A stretch of 64,000 nucleotides of DNA from contig JADWOT020001899.1 in NCBI GenBank assembly GCA_036345935.2, positions 26,687 through 90,686 on the forward strand, in the 5' to 3' direction. Both the position numbers and the translations under genes were made by a program. This DNA comes from Taenia hydatigena. Taxonomy: Eukaryota > Platyhelminthes > Cestoda > Cyclophyllidea > Taeniidae. Below the pieces are notes generated by a model. The model did not search any database and was not told where the DNA came from. It saw nothing but the letters and a program-made list of their open reading frames with translations. Below, in pieces: positions 58,360 to 64,000 of the stretch (position 1 is its first letter; each line of letters begins with the position of its first letter).

Positions 58360-60144
58360 ATGAGTGCAGGGACCACTTTCGCCATTGTGTTCAGTTGCCT
58401 CTTAATCGGTGGCTTCGGTTATCCAAAGCTACCGACGTTCCCATCTTGCAATTCATCTGTGTGCCATTCTGGTGCAGGTACTGGCTACGGTTGCCAAAGC
58501 GGAGTCTGTAAGTACGCATGTTCCCAGGCACTGTGTCACGGCTTTGGGGACTCTGTCTTCCCTCAGAAAGGACTCCAAGAGGCGTGGGGTAGCGGAGCCC
58601 TTGGTAAGCAGGGCTGCTATGGTGGAAACTGCGGCTACTGGAGTGGATGTGAGGATGGAGAATGCAGGGATTTCTATGACTTCACGCAGTGTCAAGCTGG
58701 TGAATGCTTCAGTGGACCGTTTCAGGGTTATGGTTGCATCAATGGCGGCAACTGCCAAGTTGTCTGCCGTGATGGCATTTGCCACTCCGTTGACAATTAT
58801 GGCAAATCGTATCAACCCGCAATGATCACAGGGTATGGAGGTGCCATCTCTGGATATGGCCATGACCCCGTGATGATGCATGGTATGCCGAGCTATGAGC
58901 ATCGTATGCATTCACAATCCCTAGTTCCAAGCTTCCCCACTTCGGTGCACACTATGGATCCAGTTGTTCTTCAATCGATTCTCTTGGACATTCCGAACGT
59001 GAATCAACTTCTCATGTCGGTAGACCCTGTGCTTCTTCAGTCTGCGTTGATGTACGTACCAGGAATCGGTAGTTTTGCTTCCAATTTGGACCCATATTCA
59101 TTCCAGTCAATGATCGTTGGACTGCCGAACATCAAAGATATCCTGGCTAGTATGGATCCGGTACTTCTCCAGTCAATCGTCGCAACTGCACCTGGCATTG
59201 ACAGCATACTATTTGACTCTAGGCCATATTTCAGTCAACCCATGATGCCCCATACGCCTAAGCAGAAGCAAGTTACTAGGAAGCCTAAGGCTACAACTCC
59301 AAAGCCTTCCACCAAAAAGCCCGATTCGGTAAAGACCGCTGATCCCAACGTTACACTGGCAATTTTCTCATCAGTACCAAGTATTCCCATTCATCATGCC
59401 AATGCCCTGTTAAATGCAGATCCGAACTTTGTTCAGTACATAATCAAGAACCATCAAAACCTTCACGGCCTCCTGGCCAATATGAACAATAAGACTCTTC
59501 AGTACGTCGCTGCACATGTTCCTGAGTTTGGTAAAATTTTGTCGGAGAAGAATCCCAACACACTGGAAGTCGTTTTTGACAAACTGCCCAACATCTCCAA
59601 ATACCTGCAAGCCGTGGATCCCGAGGTACTGCAAGCTCTTGTGGCAAAATTGCCCTCTCTTGCAAAACATGCACCTCCACTGCCAACCACACCAGCTCCT
59701 CTGAAAATATCAACGCTTTTGCCTGAAAAGAAAAAGAATGTGACTAAAGCAGCAGCAATTACGATTGCAACTTCTGCGATGAAATCGACGCTTGTACCTA
59801 AGGAGGAAAAGGGAGCCACGAAAGAGACACCAACAACAGGTGCTACTGCGATGCCTATCATTACGAACAAGGAGCTTAAAATGATGCAGTCGAAAATACC
59901 TCTCATTGATTATGTATTGAAGTTGATGGGTCCGAAGAAACTGGTTGCTCTGCGTGAATTGGTGCCTGATTTTCCAAAAGTCTTGGTCGATTTGGAACCA
60001 CCGAAGCTGAAGACCGTCAATGCGCAATTATCAAATGCTACACGGATCCTCAATGAAGTGGGTGATGTGCTGATTAAGAGCGTTCTCTCGAAGTTGAAAG
60101 AAGGCGGCAGTGTGCGTGGTTCACTCATTGGCATGCTCCTTTAG
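58360..60144 (+). CDS. Secreted Cys-rich, 22-residue-repeat protein (594 aa, single exon), family not recognised
   Basis: Intact frame, far longer than any other here. Residues 1-20 are a signal peptide (AIVFSCLLIGG core). Residues 30-141 hold 16 cysteines in eight pairs: 30/35, 45/50, 54/59, 86/91, 97/102, 111/116, 126/132, 136/141, often CxxGxC; no Cys follows. Residues 145-198 are Gly/Tyr/Met/His-rich. Repeats of 22 residues (DPxxLQSxxxxxPxIxxLLxxx) run at 200-287 (four), 328-437 (five, one of 26) and about 502-582 (three and a part). Lys/Thr/Pro linkers at 298-327 and 438-501 separate the blocks. Six N-glycosylation sequons are present (N31, N330, N377, N411, N460, N559). I infer export and disulfide bonding, with the repeats forming short helix pairs. 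The repeat resembles STI1/ubiquilin 'NPxLLxxLL' motifs only in pattern. A surface, secretory-gland or egg-envelope role is possible but not shown. No intron is visible. Confidence 0.93.
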   Translation: MSAGTTFAIVFSCLLIGGFGYPKLPTFPSCNSSVCHSGAGTGYGCQSGVCKYACSQALCHGFGDSVFPQKGLQEAWGSGALGKQGCYGGNCGYWSGCEDGECRDFYDFTQCQAGECFSGPFQGYGCINGGNCQVVCRDGICHSVDNYGKSYQPAMITGYGGAISGYGHDPVMMHGMPSYEHRMHSQSLVPSFPTSVHTMDPVVLQSILLDIPNVNQLLMSVDPVLLQSALMYVPGIGSFASNLDPYSFQSMIVGLPNIKDILASMDPVLLQSIVATAPGIDSILFDSRPYFSQPMMPHTPKQKQVTRKPKATTPKPSTKKPDSVKTADPNVTLAIFSSVPSIPIHHANALLNADPNFVQYIIKNHQNLHGLLANMNNKTLQYVAAHVPEFGKILSEKNPNTLEVVFDKLPNISKYLQAVDPEVLQALVAKLPSLAKHAPPLPTTPAPLKISTLLPEKKKNVTKAAAITIATSAMKSTLVPKEEKGATKETPTTGATAMPIITNKELKMMQSKIPLIDYVLKLMGPKKLVALRELVPDFPKVLVDLEPPKLKTVNAQLSNATRILNEVGDVLIKSVLSKLKEGGSVRGSLIGMLL

Positions 60145-60249
60145 CTTACAAGGGCATAACGTTAGTTTAGTGACAGCTACTTATTCTCCAAATGTAATTT
60201 GTTCCCTCATACGTGGTCTTGTTATCATTGTAGCTGTTTCGATGGTCGC

Positions 60250-60255
60250 AATACA
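60250..60255 (+). terminator. Likely poly(A) signal (AATACA)
   Basis: AATACA, a common variant of AATAAA, lies about 105 bases after the stop codon. A T-rich stretch (tttatttccttattttctg) follows, as expected downstream of a cleavage site. No AATAAA is closer. Confidence 0.5.
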
Positions 60256-60276
60256 AGTTTATTTCCTTATTTTCTG

Positions 60277-63200
60277 TTGGACTTGACGGCTTATTTGTAG
60301 TTTGGAGATGTGGTCCATGGGATGGTTGAATCGTGCACTTATCTCGTAACTTGACTAATGTGAAGACTTAGCATTAAGTGGCCCAATGCAAGCAGATTTT
60401 ACCACTTTGTATTTGTGATTGATGAGAGTTAGCTTAAGCATACGCGAAGGCCAACTTTTGCAATATACCTAGCTAACAATTGGCACAGGTGTTTGTATTT
60501 GCGAGGCCTCCCGTCCCAATCACCTCACCCTTTTAAACTCCGCTTTTTTGCATGGGCTAGAGCGTCAAATGTCAAATTCAGCAGCTATGCTTATTTAGAA
60601 CACACTCCAGTGGTAGAATTCTTTTCCAACGCAGACTACTTGATCCAACGTCTAGTCACACCTAACTGGCCGCCAGTCTACCTGTTTGTCAGCCACAATA
60701 ACCTCATGTTCGTCTATGTTACCCTTACATCATGTAGGTTTGGAAGGCGTCATTTGGCGTGTGCTACATTAGTCGTGACATAAAATGTGTGTTGGATAAT
60801 ACATGGGTTTCGCTAGTCACGCAGGTGGCTTGTTTTATCGGAATATACGCGTATGCATTGCTACGGCTAACATTCCGAGTAAATGCTGCGTTTAGTGAAG
60901 CTAATGCCAGTGTATCATTAATTTACACCATAAAATGGTGATATTGAACGACAAAGCTATAAGGAACTGCACTACTTTATTAATTCTTTATTCTGCAGCC
61001 GCAATAGTGAATATGCTGATATAGATCTGCGATGCTCGACGGTGCCACCGCCTCAAATATTTGATTGCGATAGCAACTTTGCTACATTGCAAGCTAATGA
61101 GGGCCATTAAGTGAAGTCTTTACGAACTAGAGCCAAAGTTAGTGTTTTTGTATGTTATTTCCAATCGCCAGTTGTAAAGCGCAAATGGACTTAACACTGT
61201 GAAGAATGTAGAGCCTGGTGCCCTGTTCTTTAAAGTGCTGAGAATGCTAATTAGAGGGAAAAGCTTCTTTGTGTAGGAATATATAATGGATTAAGAATGG
61301 CAGCGGCTTGGGAGTTTAGGAGCAAACGGTAAGCCGATTGGTTAATTTTGTTACAGAATCAAACAGATGAACGATCGGGGACTGGTTGACAAAGATATTA
61401 GCTCCACACTTAAGTATCTGGATGTCGAATATGTTCTTACATGCATAAACAGAATGCGTAGTAATCGACCTATGCTTTTGATGCCGGTTTGATCACTGAA
61501 ACGCGTAGTGGTGAAATCAGATGAAAGAAACATCTCTGGTGCTTTACTTAAATGTCCGGGCACAACGAACCTAGAAAATGAAGAACCTGTAACGCTCTTG
61601 ATGGTTGCGCATTTTGACAAGACTGATTTAGCCCTCCCTCATTCATGTCACGATGACACTGGAGGTGCAGCAATTATTCCAAATGTACCTGATCATCTTG
61701 GATCAATTTCAATGCTACAGTTAAAATCTTATTTTAAAGCACAAGCATCGTCGATGTAGTTAATGTTGCACATCAGACAACCAAGCACTTCGCATTCCTG
61801 TAGCGGTTGCCGCAGCCCTTGATGCGCGTTTCTGTAATGGTACACGATACTGGCAATGCGTTGGAAAATCCAAGTCGCATTCCAAATTCGTACGGTATCA
61901 ATTCGTACACCTAATGCATGGGGTTCCAGTGTTGCCGGCAGGAGAATTTTACTTGTGGGCAAGTTCCAGACCCTTTTTAAAGGCTAAGCCCCCAGCTTTA
62001 GCGAGAGCCGAGAATCTGCATTTATTTCCACTGCAAATCCTTTTCTAGGCAGCGCAGGTGCCAGAACCTTTGCAAATGGAAAGCTGAGGCTTTTTTGCGC
62101 TGTCGCAATGTGTGGCTGGAATTCTTTCGATAATCAGTTGCAGGTTTGCCAGCATCAGGTGCTGCGAACATTATTTCAAAACGGAAAATTCAGCTCTCAA
62201 AAACAGCAAGTCCTTACATAAACATCTTGTGAATTCTTCGGGGCACATAGGATGTGACGTACATGATGAGCCAAATTTGGCTCCACCTAGCAAACTATAA
62301 CTCGGGTATCCCAATGCTCCATTTTGCACTTGGCGATATCCTTGGCAGGTAGGGCCAAACACCTTGTGAAATTGCCATCGCACACAAACCTGTTGCGCAC
62401 TTCAACGCTGGTCTTCTTAAGCCAAATTCATTAATAATAAAAACCGAATAGCCTAAAAGGTAATGTCTATTAACTCAAAGGACGTGACGAAGTCGTGCGA
62501 GGAGCTAGGTCATAAATAATAACAGTATTAATAATAATGTTTCTCTTCTTTTTTTAAACGCCTACCTCCCTTACACGGTAAGATATATAGACAACGAACT
62601 GTTTAACAACACTGTATAACAAATTGTTAGCTATAAAAAATGAGCTATGATGATGGTGAATTTAGTCATGCACTTGCACAAAAAGACGGCTAACAGGTTA
62701 GCATGAGGCTTGTTGATTCGTAGTCCGTGCCTTAATTGATTCAAGGAAAAATGCCCTCACTGAAGGGAATGCTGTATGATCTGGTGTTTAACCCCTGCGT
62801 TATGATTTACATTCTTGTTGAGCTACTGTCGTTGGAAACAAAATGCGCAGAATAAGTTGTACATGCATCTCTACCGCGTTGAGTGTTGCTAATGGAGGTG
62901 GTGATGGTATTCATGTCGGCATCGAATTCAGTGGTCGTGGTGGTGTCGCTGTCATCGTCTGAAGGTACACGAGTGCATTGACATTGGTGTTTGTTGGGAT
63001 GCTGCTGTTTGCAATGCATTGGAAAGTGCACGGACAACTGCAGTCTGTGTTGCGTTTTGGTTGATGCAAGACCAATGAAGTCTGTGTTCAATTTATTCTG
63101 CATGCTATTCTCAGTGGCTAGTTGATCCTCATTGGTTGAAGCTTGTCGGACCACGCAGGCAGAATAAATGCTTGGTCATCTATGTCGCCTCAGCTCTGAA

Positions 63201-64000
63201 TGACAGATCCAGCTCATTTACGGTGCTGCCTTGACTTAGTTACATCCAAGCGAGATATTGGTTTCCTTCTGTTGGCTGCAATTAATTGCTGGCCCTTTTG
63301 TCAAAAGTGAATATTGGACTGCGGTCTCATTTCCGCTTCACTTGCATGCCTTATAAAAACTTATTCTGATAAGTCTGCTTTGTGCTTCCCTTAAATGTGA
63401 ATAGCTAGAAGCCCACACAAATATTTTGGGAGTGGTTTAATTGAAATTGATGTTACAACTTCACCTGGCGTGTAAGTCGGTCAGCACTATTCTAGAGTAC
63501 ACTAGACCTCTAACGTCAGCAAACGATTTCGCGAAAGGCGGTGTGCGAATTAGCAGCTCCCAACAGACCACGACTCCGTGTGGGTGCAAGAAGACAATGA
63601 GTGGAATAGAACTTGAAGGCATGTATAATGCGATAAAGAAATGCAAGGACTAATCAACAACATTAACTCAAAAGACCGTGGACGCACCTCTGGTGTCACC
63701 GTTATATGAGTGGTCATGCCATCGATTTGGAAACTGCATTCGTGACGTTTGCCGAACTGCGATTATTTACAAGGTTGCTTACCTTTGCACCTTTATTGGA
63801 TTAAGTCTGTCGTCCTCGGGAGATATTAGTTCAAACAGTAAAAATTGAAGTTGAGTTGGTTATTAGTTTACGCAGAAGCTGCAAGGCATTGGCAGCGCAA
63901 ACAGTTAATCAGAAAATGAGACGAAGCATTGCAGATGCGCGTCCATTGATAATGCGGCCGTCTATGAGGATGAAGTGACCCATATTTTTGTTCATCGCAC
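60277..64000. other. Intergenic, no supported gene
   Basis: Several frames read like peptides but lack support: 61508-61759 (+, GTG, 83 codons), 62112-62300 (+, GTG, 62 codons), 62807-63154 (-, GTG, 115 codons, Ser/Thr/Asp-rich) and 63450-63653 (+, ATG, 67 codons with a CGCKK motif). None shows a recognised domain or clear splice boundaries. No repeat shared with the rest of the window was found. Confidence 0.35.

Noticed and set aside
58409..60134. Nine or so further open frames of 60-152 codons on both strands inside 58360-60144
   Set aside because: They are shadows of the 594-residue gene. They lack signal or domain logic, and most need GTG or TTG starts.
62807..63154. 115-codon Ser/Thr/Asp-rich minus-strand frame
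   Set aside because: It looks attractive by composition, but GTG start, no domain, no acceptor at the expected place, and within chance length.
1..64000. CRISPR arrays, bacterial operons, rRNA and tRNA genes, LINE or DNA-transposon enzymes
   Set aside because: No regularly spaced identical repeats, no ribosome-binding-site-linked gene runs, no recognisable B-box/cloverleaf, and no reverse-transcriptase (YxDD) or transposase motif was found by eye.

Overview
The window looks like nuclear DNA of a flatworm, most likely a taeniid tapeworm (Taenia, Hydatigera or Echinococcus). This is inference. The main evidence is a roughly 0.9-kb terminal-repeat retrotransposon in miniature (TRIM) at 19609-20524 with a complete set of signals (LTR pair, TG...CA ends, primer-binding site, polypurine tract) and no coding capacity. 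Elements of this kind are known from taeniid genomes. Moderate GC content, candidate mini-introns of 36-39 bp and a TATA-driven single-exon secreted-protein gene fit the same picture. There is no bacterial gene organisation, no rRNA or tRNA gene that I can recognise, and no CRISPR array.

Only one gene is certain: an intact 594-residue single-exon gene at 58360-60144 (+). It has a signal peptide, eight Cys-x4/5-Cys modules, and then about a dozen 22-residue 'DPxxLQS...P' repeats in three blocks split by Lys/Thr/Pro-rich linkers. A TATA box and a likely poly(A) signal frame it. I do not recognise its family. All other open frames are about as long and as numerous as a random sequence of this composition would give, so I list only those supported by splice signals or a recognisable motif, at low confidence. 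The most convincing fragment is a decayed CDC7-like protein-kinase N-lobe at 11035-11253.

The rest is mostly repeats and duplications. 1-2610 is a dispersed repeat (R1) with an inverted, internally deleted copy at 34440-36350 and a partial direct copy at 53760-55580. A short repeat (R2) occurs at 3605-3985 and 10515-10845. 4664-9938 is a perfect two-unit tandem duplication, 2638 bp per unit and about 98% identical. 14961-15500 is a foldback element. 19609-20524 is the TRIM, and a degraded lone LTR of the same family is at 38092-38259. 24902-26535 plus 29320-29377 (R3) recurs at 56684-58201, directly upstream of the 594-residue gene. 41.3-51.6 kb is strongly G/T-rich on the + strand, holds two small tandem duplications and one N, and is where the few + strand candidate exons lie.

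Overall this is a gene-poor, repeat-rich interval with relics of host genes, and one lineage-restricted-looking secreted repeat protein gene at its right end. That gene is the best candidate here for undescribed biology.
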